In this document: positions 53,399 to 64,000 of the stretch, piece after piece
How positions within the stretch are numbered: the first letter of the stretch is position 1
How the letters are laid out: every line of letters begins with the position of its first letter
Assembly (NCBI RefSeq): GCF_018614195.1
Contig: NZ_JAGGOT010000044.1
Span: 62,001 to 126,000 of the forward strand
Source of the DNA: Streptomyces sp. ISL-43
GTDB lineage: Bacteria > Actinomycetota > Actinomycetes > Streptomycetales > Streptomycetaceae
Length of the DNA: 64,000 bases
Reading direction: 5' to 3'
The notes under the pieces: model-generated
Seen by the model: the letters and a program-made list of their open reading frames with translations, nothing else
What the model was told of the DNA's origin: nothing
Database searches by the model: none
Program-made: the position numbers and the translations under genes

Positions 53399-54316
53399 CT
53401 AGCTCGAAGCCGTCTCCGGCAGCCAGGCCGGCAGTGCCTCGGTCCGCGCCAGCCAGGCCTGCGGAAGCACCGCATTCCCGCGCGCGCCCAGTACCCCGCC
53501 GACGATCGCGCAGGTGGTGTCCACGTCTCCGCCGACCTGGGCGGTGGTCCAGAAGGCCCGCTCGTAGTCGTCCAGGTTCCGCGCCGCCGACCACAGGGCG
53601 AACGGCACGGTGTCGTGGGCACTGGTGCGCCGCCCGCAGCCCAGTACGGCCGCGACGGTCGTCGCGTCGCCGTAGTCCAGCATGTCGCGCGCCCTGCGCA
53701 GACCGGCGCCCACCGCGCTGCGGGGCACCAGTGCGATGACGCCGTCCAACAGGTCGGCGGCCTTCGGCGGCCCGGCCGGAGCTGCGGCCAGCGCGGCCGC
53801 GGCGGCCACGGCCATCGCGCCGCACACCGCTTCGCGGTGCTGGTGGGTGGTGTAGGCGGAGATTTCCGCCTGGTGGGTGGCCTGCTCCGGGTCGTCGGCG
53901 TACCAGGCGCCCAGCGGGGCGACCCGCATGGCCGCGCCGTTGCCCCACGATCCCTGACCGTTGAACAGTTCGGCGGCGAGCGTGCGCCAGTCCGCGCCCT
54001 CGCGGATCAGGCGCAGCATCCGGTTCACGGCGGGCCCGTAGCCGCGGTCGAAGTCGTGGTGGTGGGCGAAGGAGGCGGCCAGCGCGTCCTGGTCCACCCG
54101 GTCGTGCCCGGCGAGTACGGCCACCACCGAGCAGGCCATCTCGGTGTCGTCCGTCCACTGCCACGGATCGCTTCCGGCGGGCAGCTCGCGCCGCTTGAGC
54201 AGCGGGTAGTTCACGGGGACGAAGTACTGGGAACCCAGGGCGTCACCCAGGGCCAGTCCGCGAAGGCTGGCCATGGCGCGTGCGTAGCGCCTTTCGGAAG
54301 AGGAGTCAGAGGTCAT
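53399..54316 (-). CDS. ADP-ribosylglycohydrolase family protein
   Basis: 305 residues of the DraG/ARH fold. WTDDTEMA (about 53-60) and GGDVDTTCAIVGGVLGA (about 262-278) hold the aspartates that bind the magnesium pair; LGDALGSQY opens the domain. The enzyme should remove ADP-ribose from proteins, nucleic acids or small molecules. No ADP-ribosyltransferase is beside it. It is followed at 12 bases upstream by the phosphatase gene on the same strand, so both may share a transcript. Confidence 0.9.
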   Translation of the reverse strand: MTSDSSSERRYARAMASLRGLALGDALGSQYFVPVNYPLLKRRELPAGSDPWQWTDDTEMACSVVAVLAGHDRVDQDALAASFAHHHDFDRGYGPAVNRMLRLIREGADWRTLAAELFNGQGSWGNGAAMRVAPLGAWYADDPEQATHQAEISAYTTHQHREAVCGAMAVAAAAALAAAPAGPPKAADLLDGVIALVPRSAVGAGLRRARDMLDYGDATTVAAVLGCGRRTSAHDTVPFALWSAARNLDDYERAFWTTAQVGGDVDTTCAIVGGVLGARGNAVLPQAWLARTEALPAWLPETASS

Positions 54317-54327
54317 CCCTCGTCACT

Positions 54328-54987
54328 CTAGCCGCCCAGGTCGTAGGGCTCGGGTGTGGTCCACCGCTCAAACGGGCGGTCCATCCGGTACCGGCCGTCG
54401 GGGCCGAGCAGGAGGACCCGGAATTCTCCGTTGCCGGGGTTGGAGAGGGCCTCGAACTCGGCCACGGACCAGTGGAACCAGCGCATGCAGAACAGTCTCA
54501 TCGTCAGCCCGTGCGTCACGAGCAGGACGTTCTCCGGGTGGTCCGGGGCTTCGAAGCTGCGGTAGAGGCTCTCCAGGAAGGAACCGACCCTGTCGTACAC
54601 GTCCGCGCCGGACTCCCCCTGCGCGAAGCGGTAGAAGAAGTGCCCGTACGCGTCCCGGTACGCCTTCTGCAGCCGTACGTCGTCCCGGTCCTGCCAGTTG
54701 CCCCAGTCCTGCTCGCGCAGCCTCGGCTCCTCGCGCATCCGGACGCGCGCCGGGTCCAGCCGCAGCTCCCGGAAGGTCTGCAGCGTCCGGCGGTACGGGG
54801 AGACGTACGCGCTGATGGACTCGTCGCCGAAGAGTTCCCGCAGCCGGACGCCCGTCTCCGCGGCCTGCTCGTGACCGTTGCGGGTCAGCCGCAGGGCGTG
54901 GTCGGGTTCCCGCTCGTACACCGTGTCATCGGCATTGCCCTCCGATTCCCCGTGCCGGACAAGGACGATGCGCCGTGGTCGAACCAT
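54328..54987 (-). CDS. Histidine phosphatase family protein (phosphoglycerate-mutase-like)
   Basis: 219 residues. The RHG motif VRHGES contains His12, the phosphohistidine; VTHGLTMR supplies the second His. The insert after DWGNWQDRDD resembles the bacterial members with broad phosphatase action rather than glycolytic mutase. Its gene starts upstream of the ADP-ribosylglycohydrolase gene with a 12-base spacing, suggesting a joint role, perhaps on nucleotide or ADP-ribose phosphates; this is inference. Confidence 0.9.
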   Translation of the reverse strand: MVRPRRIVLVRHGESEGNADDTVYEREPDHALRLTRNGHEQAAETGVRLRELFGDESISAYVSPYRRTLQTFRELRLDPARVRMREEPRLREQDWGNWQDRDDVRLQKAYRDAYGHFFYRFAQGESGADVYDRVGSFLESLYRSFEAPDHPENVLLVTHGLTMRLFCMRWFHWSVAEFEALSNPGNGEFRVLLLGPDGRYRMDRPFERWTTPEPYDLGG

Positions 54988-55088
54988 CCCACGACCCTAT
55001 TCGGCCAGCGGCGGGCACACCGACCGGGCCACGCCGGTCGGCCCGGCCGCGGCCATACAGTCTGCTCGTCGGACCGGTCCTCCCGCGG

Positions 55089-55694
55089 TCACACCGTCCA
55101 GGAGGGTTCGAGGTCGACGACGTCTCCGGTGAGGGCTTCCACATCGGCCTGGATCTGGGCGCGCAGCGAGAGCCGCTCGACGCGCTCCTGGCGGTACTTG
55201 CCGTGCTCGGCCGCCGCGTGCCACATCGACAGGACCAGGAACTCCCGGCCGGGAGCCTCGCCGAACAGGCCCCGGACCATGCCGGGCGAGCCCGCCATGG
55301 CCGGATTCCATACCTTCTCCTGCATGAGGGCGAAGTGGTCGACCCGGCCCTCCCGCACCCTGGTGTGGGCGACCCGGACGACGTCGGCGTCGGTGAAGCG
55401 GGGCTCGAAGCCGGTCTTCACATCGAAGCGGTGGTCGAAGAGCGTGACCCGCGCGTCGGTGAAGGTGCCGTTCTGGGAAGCGGCCAGCCTGTCGTGCGAG
55501 CGGGCCATGAAGGAGTCGTAGAAGGAGCGGCTCTCCCAGAACGCGAAGACATGCGCCACCCCCTGCCGGCCCCGGCTCCAGCCGCCGCCCTGTCCCCGGA
55601 ATCCCGGTTCGCCGGGCAGCCCCGCCCATTTGCGCTGCCCACGCTCGAACCCGCGTCGGTCCGTCACCGTGCAGCGAATCCACTTGACCAGCAC
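55089..55694 (-). CDS. DUF4937 / YdbC-like protein
   Basis: 201 residues starting at GTG (VLVKWIRCTV). The chain looks like two ferredoxin-like (dimeric alpha-beta-barrel) halves: about 1-95 (VAHVFAFWESRSFYDSFM) and about 100-200 (FLVLSMWHAAAEHGKYRQER). Similar proteins of Bacillus have no known function; the fold is shared with monooxygenases and stress-response proteins. It lies 33 bases past the arylamine N-acetyltransferase gene on the same strand. Confidence 0.78.
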   Translation of the reverse strand: MLVKWIRCTVTDRRGFERGQRKWAGLPGEPGFRGQGGGWSRGRQGVAHVFAFWESRSFYDSFMARSHDRLAASQNGTFTDARVTLFDHRFDVKTGFEPRFTDADVVRVAHTRVREGRVDHFALMQEKVWNPAMAGSPGMVRGLFGEAPGREFLVLSMWHAAAEHGKYRQERVERLSLRAQIQADVEALTGDVVDLEPSWTV

Positions 55695-55726
55695 TGCGCC
55701 ATCGTACGGGCCCGGCGGGGCCCGGG

Positions 55727-56551
55727 TCAGTCCCCGGCGCAGTACATCCGCAGGAGTTCGGCCCCGTCCCGCTCGGGCAGCCGAAGCCCGAACTCCCGGT
55801 CGAGCAGTGCGAGCAGCTCGTCCGCCGGGACCTCCTGCCGCTCGATCCGCCCGTCGGGAAGCAGGCGGGTGAGCTCCCGCCCCACGAGGGCCACCCGGCC
55901 CCGGTCGCCCGGGTGCTGGACGATGACCTGGCCGACGAAGGCGGAACGGGGGTGCGAGGAGGTGTAGTGGTTCAACACGACGTAGTCGACGGGGTGGTAG
56001 GGCTGCGGCGAGAAGGCGTAAAGGTCTCGCCAGGTGCCCTCGCGCGGGACGCAGAGCACAAGGACTCCGTCCGCCTCCTCCCGGACGCGGAACACCCACT
56101 CCCCCTGCCGCACTTCGGTGCCCGGGCGGGACAGCGGCACGGGCTCACGCGGGGTCTGCCAGCCGAACCCGGCGTCGCAGAGCCACGGTTCCCCCTCCAC
56201 GGTGACGACGAGCATCGCGTGCGTCACCGCGAGCAGGGAGTCCCCCCGGGTGCGGTTGCGGGCACCGCGCCCGGAGACCTCGAAGCCGATCCGCTCCAGG
56301 GCGGCGGCCAACAGCGTGTTCTGCTCGTAGCAGTAGCCGCCGCGGCGGGTGTGCACGAGCTTGCCCTCGATCGCCTTGACCTCCAGCTCGACGGGGCGGC
56401 CGAGGAGAACGTCCAGGCTCTCGAAGGTGATCGCACCGGTGTGGGCCCGGTGTACTGCCTTCAACGTGGGGAGATCCGCCCGGAGTTCCCCGCCGCTCCA
56501 GCCGATCCTCGCCAGATAGGCGTCCAGATCCAGTTCGTCACCGCTCCACAT
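55727..56551 (-). CDS. Arylamine N-acetyltransferase
   Basis: 274 residues with the complete NAT triad: Cys74 (RGGYCYEQN), His111 (VTHAMLVV) and Asp126 (LCDAGFGW). Positions match the C69-H107-D122 pattern of the Salmonella enzyme. It transfers acetyl from acetyl-CoA to aromatic amines or hydrazines; in Streptomyces relatives can also close amide bonds in natural products, but no such cluster is here. The ATG lies only 14 bases from the start used by the divergent DUF1152 gene. Confidence 0.92.
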   Translation of the reverse strand: MWSGDELDLDAYLARIGWSGGELRADLPTLKAVHRAHTGAITFESLDVLLGRPVELEVKAIEGKLVHTRRGGYCYEQNTLLAAALERIGFEVSGRGARNRTRGDSLLAVTHAMLVVTVEGEPWLCDAGFGWQTPREPVPLSRPGTEVRQGEWVFRVREEADGVLVLCVPREGTWRDLYAFSPQPYHPVDYVVLNHYTSSHPRSAFVGQVIVQHPGDRGRVALVGRELTRLLPDGRIERQEVPADELLALLDREFGLRLPERDGAELLRMYCAGD

Positions 56552-56565
56552 GGCTTCCCCGCTCC

Positions 56566-57555
56566 GTGCATCAAGAAATCAAAGGGCGCCCCGGTAGTAC
56601 CGCCCTGCACACCACCCCTATCTTCGACCGCCTGGCCTCGTCCGAACGGATCCTCGTCGCCGGGGCCGGTGGCGGCTTCGACATCTACTCCGGGCTTCCC
56701 ATCGCCCTCTCCCTCCTGCACCAGGGCAAGGAGGTGTACCTGGCCAACCTCTCCTTCAGTGCGCTCGCCGGCCTCCCGATCGACGACTGGGCGGCTCCGG
56801 ACCTCGCCGCGGTCACGCCGGATTCCGCGCCGCACCAGGCGTACTTCCCCGAGCGGACCTTGGCCCAGTGGCTGAAGCTGCACGGCTATCCGTCCACGGT
56901 GTACGCCTTCCCCCCGGTCGGCGTGCAGCCGCTGCGGGCCGCCTACCGCGCGTTGATCGACCTGCACCGCATCGACGCGGTGGTCCTGGTCGACGGGGGC
57001 ACCGACATCCTGATGCGCGGTGACGAAGCCGGTCTCGGCACGCCCGAGGAGGATCTGGCCAGCGTGGCGGCGCTGGCCGCGTTGGACGACGTACCCGCGC
57101 GCCTGGTCGTCTCGGTCGGCTTCGGCGTGGACGCGTACCACGGGGTGAACCACGCGCTGGTGCTGGAGAACATCGCGGCGCTGGAGCGGGACGGGGCGTA
57201 CCTCGGCGCGTTCTCCATACCCCGCGCCACCCGTGAGGGCGCGCTGTACCTCGACGCCGTGGCCCACGCGCAGGACCGCACCCCGGAGCGCCCGAGCATC
57301 GTGAACGGTTCGATCGCGGCGGCCGTCCGCGGGTCCTTCGGGGACGTCCCCTTCACCGACCGGACCCGGGGCAGCGAGCTCTTCGTGAACCCGCTGATGT
57401 CGCTGTGCTTCACCTTCGAGCTGACCGGCCTGGCCGCCCGCTGCCTCTACCTCGACCGGATCGAGAACACCCACCTCATGCGGCAGGTGAGCTCGGAGAT
57501 CGCGGCCTTCCGCGACGAGACGACCACCCGCCCGGCCCGGACCTTCCCACACTGA
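56566..57555 (+). CDS. DUF1152 family protein
   Basis: 329 residues as read from GTG at 56566. The core starts at IFDRLASSERILVAGAGGGFD, a Rossmann-like nucleotide-binding glycine loop, and continues with VVLVDGGTDILMRGDE and NHALVLENIAAL. The family's function is unknown. The start is uncertain: no ribosome-binding site is present and only 14 bases separate it from the divergent acetyltransferase start, so the true start may lie somewhat further in. Confidence 0.78.
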   Translation: MHQEIKGRPGSTALHTTPIFDRLASSERILVAGAGGGFDIYSGLPIALSLLHQGKEVYLANLSFSALAGLPIDDWAAPDLAAVTPDSAPHQAYFPERTLAQWLKLHGYPSTVYAFPPVGVQPLRAAYRALIDLHRIDAVVLVDGGTDILMRGDEAGLGTPEEDLASVAALAALDDVPARLVVSVGFGVDAYHGVNHALVLENIAALERDGAYLGAFSIPRATREGALYLDAVAHAQDRTPERPSIVNGSIAAAVRGSFGDVPFTDRTRGSELFVNPLMSLCFTFELTGLAARCLYLDRIENTHLMRQVSSEIAAFRDETTTRPARTFPH

Positions 57556-57566
57556 GCCGGCATGCG

Positions 57567-57600
57567 GAAGCGGGGACCGGCACGCGCCGGTCCCCGCTTC
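57567..57600. terminator. Bidirectional terminator between DUF1152 and nrdJ
   Basis: A perfect 15-bp stem GAAGCGGGGACCGGC / GCCGGTCCCCGCTTC with loop ACGC, followed by TTCT on the plus strand. Confidence 0.9.
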
Positions 57601-57631
57601 TTCTGCTACTCGGTGGCAGCGGTCAGCCGTA

Positions 57632-60535
<2,904 letters not shown>

Positions 60536-60674
60536 GCCGCCTCCCAATGCGGGCAAAACGCCCTAAAGTGCCAGCGTTATTCCGCGGCACGGTGCTGTGT
60601 CTTGTATCTACGTCTCTTCGCCAGACTCACCGGCCGCTCCGCGCTGCGAGTGCGGCGCGGTGCGGGCCGTCCGG

Positions 60675-61187
60675 TCAGTCGGCGGCGGAGGCGGGCACGG
60701 GGACCGGAGCGGTCCCACCGGGCTCGCACTCTTCGGGGTGAGGCCGCGGCACGCGGAGTTCCGCGATGGCGGTCTCGAAGTCTTCGAGTGTGTCGAACGC
60801 CTTGTAAACGGACGCGAACCGGAGGTACGCGACCAGGTCGAGCTCCTGCAACGGGCCGAGTATGGCCAGACCCACGTCGTGGGTGGTCAGCTCGGCACTC
60901 CCGGTGGCGCGCAGCGCCTCCTCGACCCGCTGGCCGAGTTTGGCGAGGGCGTCCTCGGTGACCGGCCGCCCCTGGCACGCCTTGCGCACGCCGGAGATGA
61001 CCTTGGTACGGCTGAAGGGTTCGGTCACCCCGCTGCGCTTGATCACCATCAGCGAGGCCGTCTCCACCGTCGTGAAGCGACGGGAGCAGTCGGGGCACTG
61101 GCGGCGCCGGCGGATCGACGTGCCGTCGTCGGTGGTCCGACTGTCGACGACACGGCTGTCGGGGTGCCTGCAGAAGGGGCAGTGCAT
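60675..61187 (-). CDS. nrdR: Transcriptional repressor NrdR
   Basis: 170 residues. Zinc ribbon: Cys3, Cys6, Cys31, Cys34. ATP-cone domain: about 46-136 (VIKRSGVTEPFSRTKVISG). It senses ATP/dATP and represses ribonucleotide reductase genes. Two NrdR boxes lie upstream of its own operon. The Pro/Glu-rich tail after the cone is longer than usual. It is the first gene of nrdR-nrdJ, as in S. coelicolor. Confidence 0.96.
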   Translation of the reverse strand: MHCPFCRHPDSRVVDSRTTDDGTSIRRRRQCPDCSRRFTTVETASLMVIKRSGVTEPFSRTKVISGVRKACQGRPVTEDALAKLGQRVEEALRATGSAELTTHDVGLAILGPLQELDLVAYLRFASVYKAFDTLEDFETAIAELRVPRPHPEECEPGGTAPVPVPASAAD

Positions 61188-61321
61188 GGTTCCCTCACCC
61201 TCCTCTTGGCACGACCGAATCACCCCACAAGGCCCCTGAACGGCAGAGGCGAAGCTCTGTCGGAGGGCTCGTGAAGCAGCCACAAGCATATGCGATGCCG
61301 AGGACCTCGGCAGACCGAGGA

Positions 61322-61368
61322 CCACAACTTCTGGGCGACAGCGCTCATCCAACCACTAGATCTTGGGT
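61322..61368 (-). promoter_or_regulatory. Tandem NrdR boxes of the nrdR-nrdJ operon
   Basis: The plus-strand sequences CCACTAGATCTTGGGT (61353-61368) and CCACAACTTCTGGGCG (61322-61337) match the palindromic consensus acaCwAtATaTwGtgt in its conserved positions; the first is strong, the second weaker. Their centres are 31 bp apart, three helical turns, exactly as for known NrdR sites. Confidence 0.82.
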
Positions 61369-61587
61369 TGTGTTGGATTTACGTCGCTCTGCGTGTCGCG
61401 GTGTCCGATGGCCGGATACAGGGCCTCGCGATGCCACACTGGGCGCGGACCCGGACGGTGGCGACCCGACCCGGAAGGGTACCGTAAGCAGTGGCTCCGA
61501 AGCCGAACCCGCGTTCGGTCCGGATGACCCGCCCGTCGGCTATACACCCCTCGATCTGACCACAGTGGGTGATCTCTAATTTTTCAC

Positions 61588-61603
61588 TCGAACGTGTGTT
61601 TGG
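61588..61603 (+). promoter_or_regulatory. LexA box (SOS box) of lexA
   Basis: TCGAAC-GTGT-GTTTGG matches the actinobacterial consensus TCGAAC-N4-GTTCGA with a perfect left arm and two mismatches in the right. It lies about 65 bases upstream of lexA, fitting autoregulation. Confidence 0.8.
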
Positions 61604-61665
61604 CGCAACCTTTCGAAAGCAACTACCGTTGTCCAGCTAGGGAGAACATTTCGAGAGGGGCCGAC

Positions 61666-62457
61666 GTGACCACCACCGCAGACAGTGCCACCATCACTGC
61701 CCAGAACCGCTCCCAGAGCCGACTCGAGCCGGTGCATGCCATGAATGACGCAAGCCTGAACCCGGAGGCGGAGCCCGTACGCCCCGCACGCTCGCTGCCA
61801 GGGCGACCTCCAGGCATCCGCGCCGACAGCTCCGGGCTCACGGACCGGCAGCGGAGGGTCATCGAGGTCATCCGCGACTCCGTGCAGCGGCGCGGTTACC
61901 CGCCGTCGATGCGGGAGATCGGCCAGGCGGTCGGCCTGTCGAGCACGTCGTCGGTCGCGCACCAGCTGATGGCCCTGGAGCGCAAGGGCTTCCTGCGCCG
62001 CGACCCTCACCGCCCCCGGGCGTACGAGGTACGCGGCTCCGACCAGCCCAGCTCGCAGCCCACGGACACCACGGGCAAGCCCGCCGCGTCGTACGTGCCC
62101 CTGGTCGGCCGGATCGCGGCCGGTGGCCCGATCCTCGCCGAGGAGTCGGTGGAGGACGTGTTCCCGCTCCCACGCCAGCTGGTCGGTGACGGTGAGCTGT
62201 TCTGCCTCAAAGTCGTCGGTGACTCGATGATCGAGGCCGCGATCTGTGACGGCGACTGGGTCACGGTCCGTCGCCAGCCCGTCGCGGAGAACGGCGACAT
62301 CGTCGCCGCCATGCTCGACGGCGAGGCCACGGTCAAGCGGTTCAAGCGCGAGGACGGCCATGTCTGGCTGCTCCCGCACAACGCCGCCTACCAGCCGATC
62401 CCCGGCGACGAGGCCACCATCCTCGGCAAGGTCGTCGCGGTACTGCGCCGGGTCTGA
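61666..62457 (+). CDS. lexA: LexA repressor
   Basis: 263 residues from GTG after GAGAGGGG. The N-terminal 50 residues are an extension typical of Streptomyces; the winged helix spans about 57-125 (LTDRQRRVIEVIRDSV, MREIGQAVGLSSTSSVAHQL). The self-cleavage site is Ala152-Gly153 (RIAAGGP), the catalytic Ser187 (GDSM) and Lys224 (VKRF). RecA filaments stimulate cleavage and switch on the SOS genes. A LexA box lies upstream; the divergent nrdR gives joint placement of DNA-damage and dNTP control. Confidence 0.96.
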   Translation: MTTTADSATITAQNRSQSRLEPVHAMNDASLNPEAEPVRPARSLPGRPPGIRADSSGLTDRQRRVIEVIRDSVQRRGYPPSMREIGQAVGLSSTSSVAHQLMALERKGFLRRDPHRPRAYEVRGSDQPSSQPTDTTGKPAASYVPLVGRIAAGGPILAEESVEDVFPLPRQLVGDGELFCLKVVGDSMIEAAICDGDWVTVRRQPVAENGDIVAAMLDGEATVKRFKREDGHVWLLPHNAAYQPIPGDEATILGKVVAVLRRV

Positions 62458-62476
62458 TTTCCCCCGCGCCCCCATC

Positions 62477-62511
62477 CAGCTCCGGGACCTACTGCGCCGG
62501 TCCCGGAGCTG
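62477..62511. terminator. Bidirectional terminator between lexA and the helicase gene
   Basis: A perfect 13-bp stem CAGCTCCGGGACC / GGTCCCGGAGCTG, 9-base loop, with CTTTG after it on the plus strand. Confidence 0.88.
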
Positions 62512-62519
62512 CTTTGCGC

Positions 62520-64000
62520 CTACTTGCCCTCGGCCTGTGCGGCGGCGTCGATCGCGGCGAGCGAGCGTCGGGCCTGGTTTCGGTCCGTGGTGTACCAGAA
62601 ATCCGGCAGCGTGGCCCGCAGGAAACTCCCGTAGCGGGCCGTGGCCAGCCGGGGGTCCAGGACCGCGACGACGCCCTTGTCACCGGTGGCCCGTACGAGC
62701 CGGCCCGCGCCCTGGGCCATGAGCAGCGCCGCGTGCGTCGCGGCGACGGCCATGAAGCCGTTCCCGCCCCGCTCCTCGACCGACTTCTGCCGAGCGCTCA
62801 TCAGCGGGTCGTCGGGGCGCGGGAACGGGATCCTGTCCATGACCACCAGCTGGCAGCTGGGCCCGGGAACGTCCACGCCCTGCCACAGCGACAGCGTGCC
62901 GAACAGACAGGTCTTCGGATCGGCCGCGAAGTTCTTGATCAGCTCGCCCAGCGTCTCCTCGCCCTGGAGCAGGACGGGGTTGTCGAGCCGGCCGCGCAGC
63001 TCCTCGGCGGCCGCCTTCGCACCGCGCATGGAGGAGAACAGTCCGAGGGTGCGGCCGCCGGCCGCCTCGATCAGCTCGGCGAGCTCGTCCATCATGTCGC
63101 CGCGGGTGCCTTCGCGGCCGGGGGTGGCCAGGTGCTTGGCGACGTAGAGGATGCCCTGCTTGGGGTAGTCGAACGGCGAACCGACGTCCAGGCCCTTCCA
63201 CAACGGTGCGTCGTCTCCTTCGACGCCCTCCGGGGAGAGGCCCATCGACGCCGCGACACCGTTGAAATCGCCGCCGAGCTTGAGGGTGGCCGAGGTCAGG
63301 ACCACCGAGCGGTCCTCGAACAGCTTCTCGCGCAGCAGGCCCGAGACCGACAGCGGAGCGACCCGGAGAGTGGCGCCGAAGCGGTCGTGGCGCTCGTACC
63401 AGACGACGTCGTACTCGGAGCCGGTCATGATCCGCTCCGCCACCCCGTGCACGCTCTCGACCGCGGCGAGGGCCTGCTTGCGCACGGCGTCCTCGTCGTG
63501 GACCGATTTGTCCCGGGTGTTGCCGATCGCCGAGATCACACTGCGCGAGGCGTCGCGCAAGGCCGTCAGCGCGTAGCCGAGGTCCTCGGGGATCTCCTCC
63601 AGGCGGCCGGGGAGCGCCAGCTCCATGACGCGCTCGAAGGTCTCGGAAGCCGTCTGCAGGGAGTCCGCGGTCTTCTCGTCGACCAGCTTCGCCGACCGCT
63701 TCACGGCGCGGTTGACCTGGCCGGGGGTGAGCTCGCCGGTGGCGACCCCGGTCACCCGGGAGACCAGCTCATGGGCCTCGTCCACGATCAGCACCTCGTG
63801 CTGCGGGAGCACGGGCGCGCCCTCGATGGCGTCGATGGCGAGGAGCGCGTGGTTGGTGACGACCACGTCCGCGAGCTTGGCCCGCTCGCGGGCGGCCTCC
63901 GCGAAGCACTCCGCTCCGTACGCGCACTTCGTCGCGCCCAGGCACTCGCGGGAGGAGACGGAGATCTGCGACCAGGCCTTGTCGGAGACGCCCGGGGTCA
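62520..64000 (-). CDS. DinG/XPD-type ATP-dependent DNA helicase (5' end outside window)
   Basis: About 493 residues are visible; the frame runs off the right edge, so the N-terminus with Walker A is missing. Spaced cysteines at the start of the visible part (SSRECLGATKCAYGAECF) belong to the iron-sulfur cluster of XPD/DinG helicases. The DEAH box is VLIVDEAHE; motif VI is QGAGRLVRATGDKG. DinG-type enzymes unwind DNA with a 5' overhang and resolve R-loops. Position beside lexA hints at SOS control, though it is convergent to lexA and its own promoter is outside the window. Confidence 0.92.
   Translation of the reverse strand, partial: TPGVSDKAWSQISVSSRECLGATKCAYGAECFAEAARERAKLADVVVTNHALLAIDAIEGAPVLPQHEVLIVDEAHELVSRVTGVATGELTPGQVNRAVKRSAKLVDEKTADSLQTASETFERVMELALPGRLEEIPEDLGYALTALRDASRSVISAIGNTRDKSVHDEDAVRKQALAAVESVHGVAERIMTGSEYDVVWYERHDRFGATLRVAPLSVSGLLREKLFEDRSVVLTSATLKLGGDFNGVAASMGLSPEGVEGDDAPLWKGLDVGSPFDYPKQGILYVAKHLATPGREGTRGDMMDELAELIEAAGGRTLGLFSSMRGAKAAAEELRGRLDNPVLLQGEETLGELIKNFAADPKTCLFGTLSLWQGVDVPGPSCQLVVMDRIPFPRPDDPLMSARQKSVEERGGNGFMAVAATHAALLMAQGAGRLVRATGDKGVVAVLDPRLATARYGSFLRATLPDFWYTTDRNQARRSLAAIDAAAQAEGK

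Larger units (their letters stand above)
61188..61665. other. Intergenic region between divergent nrdR and lexA
   Basis: 478 bp with two NrdR boxes toward the left and one LexA box toward the right. A TATACA near 61541 and TAATTTTT near 61578 could be lexA promoter parts. A 102-codon plus-strand frame (61271-61579) is probably chance. No riboswitch seen. Confidence 0.7.

Noticed and set aside
61271..61579. 102-codon plus-strand frame between nrdR and lexA
   Set aside because: It overlaps both NrdR boxes and has no ribosome-binding site or recognisable domain.
61188..61665. B12 riboswitch before nrdR-nrdJ
   Set aside because: No B12-box or long structured leader was seen; in Streptomyces that riboswitch belongs to the class Ia reductase operon.

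Overview
The window is chromosomal DNA from a Streptomyces or very close actinomycete. It is very GC-rich, uses many GTG and TTG starts, and carries hallmark genes: hrdB (principal sigma factor) next to whiH (sporulation GntR regulator), separate parC and parE loci, nrdR-nrdJ (B12-dependent ribonucleotide reductase) and divergent lexA. From memory, the order hrdB-whiH, parC/parE, ptsH and nrdJ-nrdR-lexA is conserved core-chromosome order in Streptomyces. I see no tRNA, rRNA, insertion sequence, prophage or CRISPR array.

Layout. 1-5 kb: a phosphodiesterase-like protein coupled to a DUF5998 protein, then a GNAT/acyl-CoA-synthetase-like protein acetyltransferase. 4.8-7.4 kb: ptsH behind a near-consensus DasR (dre) site, a GntR regulator, and a secreted M23 peptidase behind a c-di-AMP (ydaO-type) riboswitch. 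7.4-18.8 kb: a catalytic/non-catalytic M16 peptidase pair, parC, a large coiled-coil + Mrr-nuclease + TerD fusion, a CobW GTPase, and two divergent citrate synthases, one with an N-terminal DNA-binding domain. 18.9-25.8 kb: a carbohydrate-uptake unit (GH13 enzyme, two permeases, lipoprotein, LacI regulator, small secreted protein) with a repeated composite operator. 25.8-30.3 kb: a CitA/DcuS-type two-component system beside a DUF485 + solute:sodium symporter pair. 30.4-40.5 kb: parE, a DUF7455 zinc-ribbon protein, a trypsin-like protease, hrdB, whiH, a one-polypeptide ABC transporter and an NrtR-like Nudix regulator. 40.6-57.6 kb: mostly accessory or poorly characterised genes, including a debranching-like enzyme, DUF4192, RecQ with a phosphoribosyltransferase-like end, rnhB, a TetR/efflux pair with twin operators, DUF4173, an ADP-ribosylglycohydrolase, a histidine phosphatase, an arylamine N-acetyltransferase and DUF1152. 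57.6-64 kb: nrdJ, nrdR, lexA and a DinG/XPD-type helicase cut by the right edge.

How it fits together. Three themes recur. (1) DNA topology, repair and precursor supply: ParC/ParE, RecQ, RNase HII, LexA, DinG, NrdJ/NrdR and possibly the Mrr-TerD protein. (2) Carbon sensing: HPr under DasR, the LacI/ABC/GH13 unit, the DNA-binding citrate synthase and the CitA-like pair beside a symporter. (3) Development and envelope: HrdB, WhiH and the riboswitch-controlled M23 peptidase. Strong perfect hairpins, most without a T-tract, close many units.

The most unusual items are the Mrr-TerD fusion, the composite operator shared by the LacI gene and a small secreted-protein gene, the twin TetR operators, the self-associated citrate-synthase regulator and the RecQ-phosphoribosyltransferase fusion. 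All functional statements are read from sequence by eye; no database search was run.
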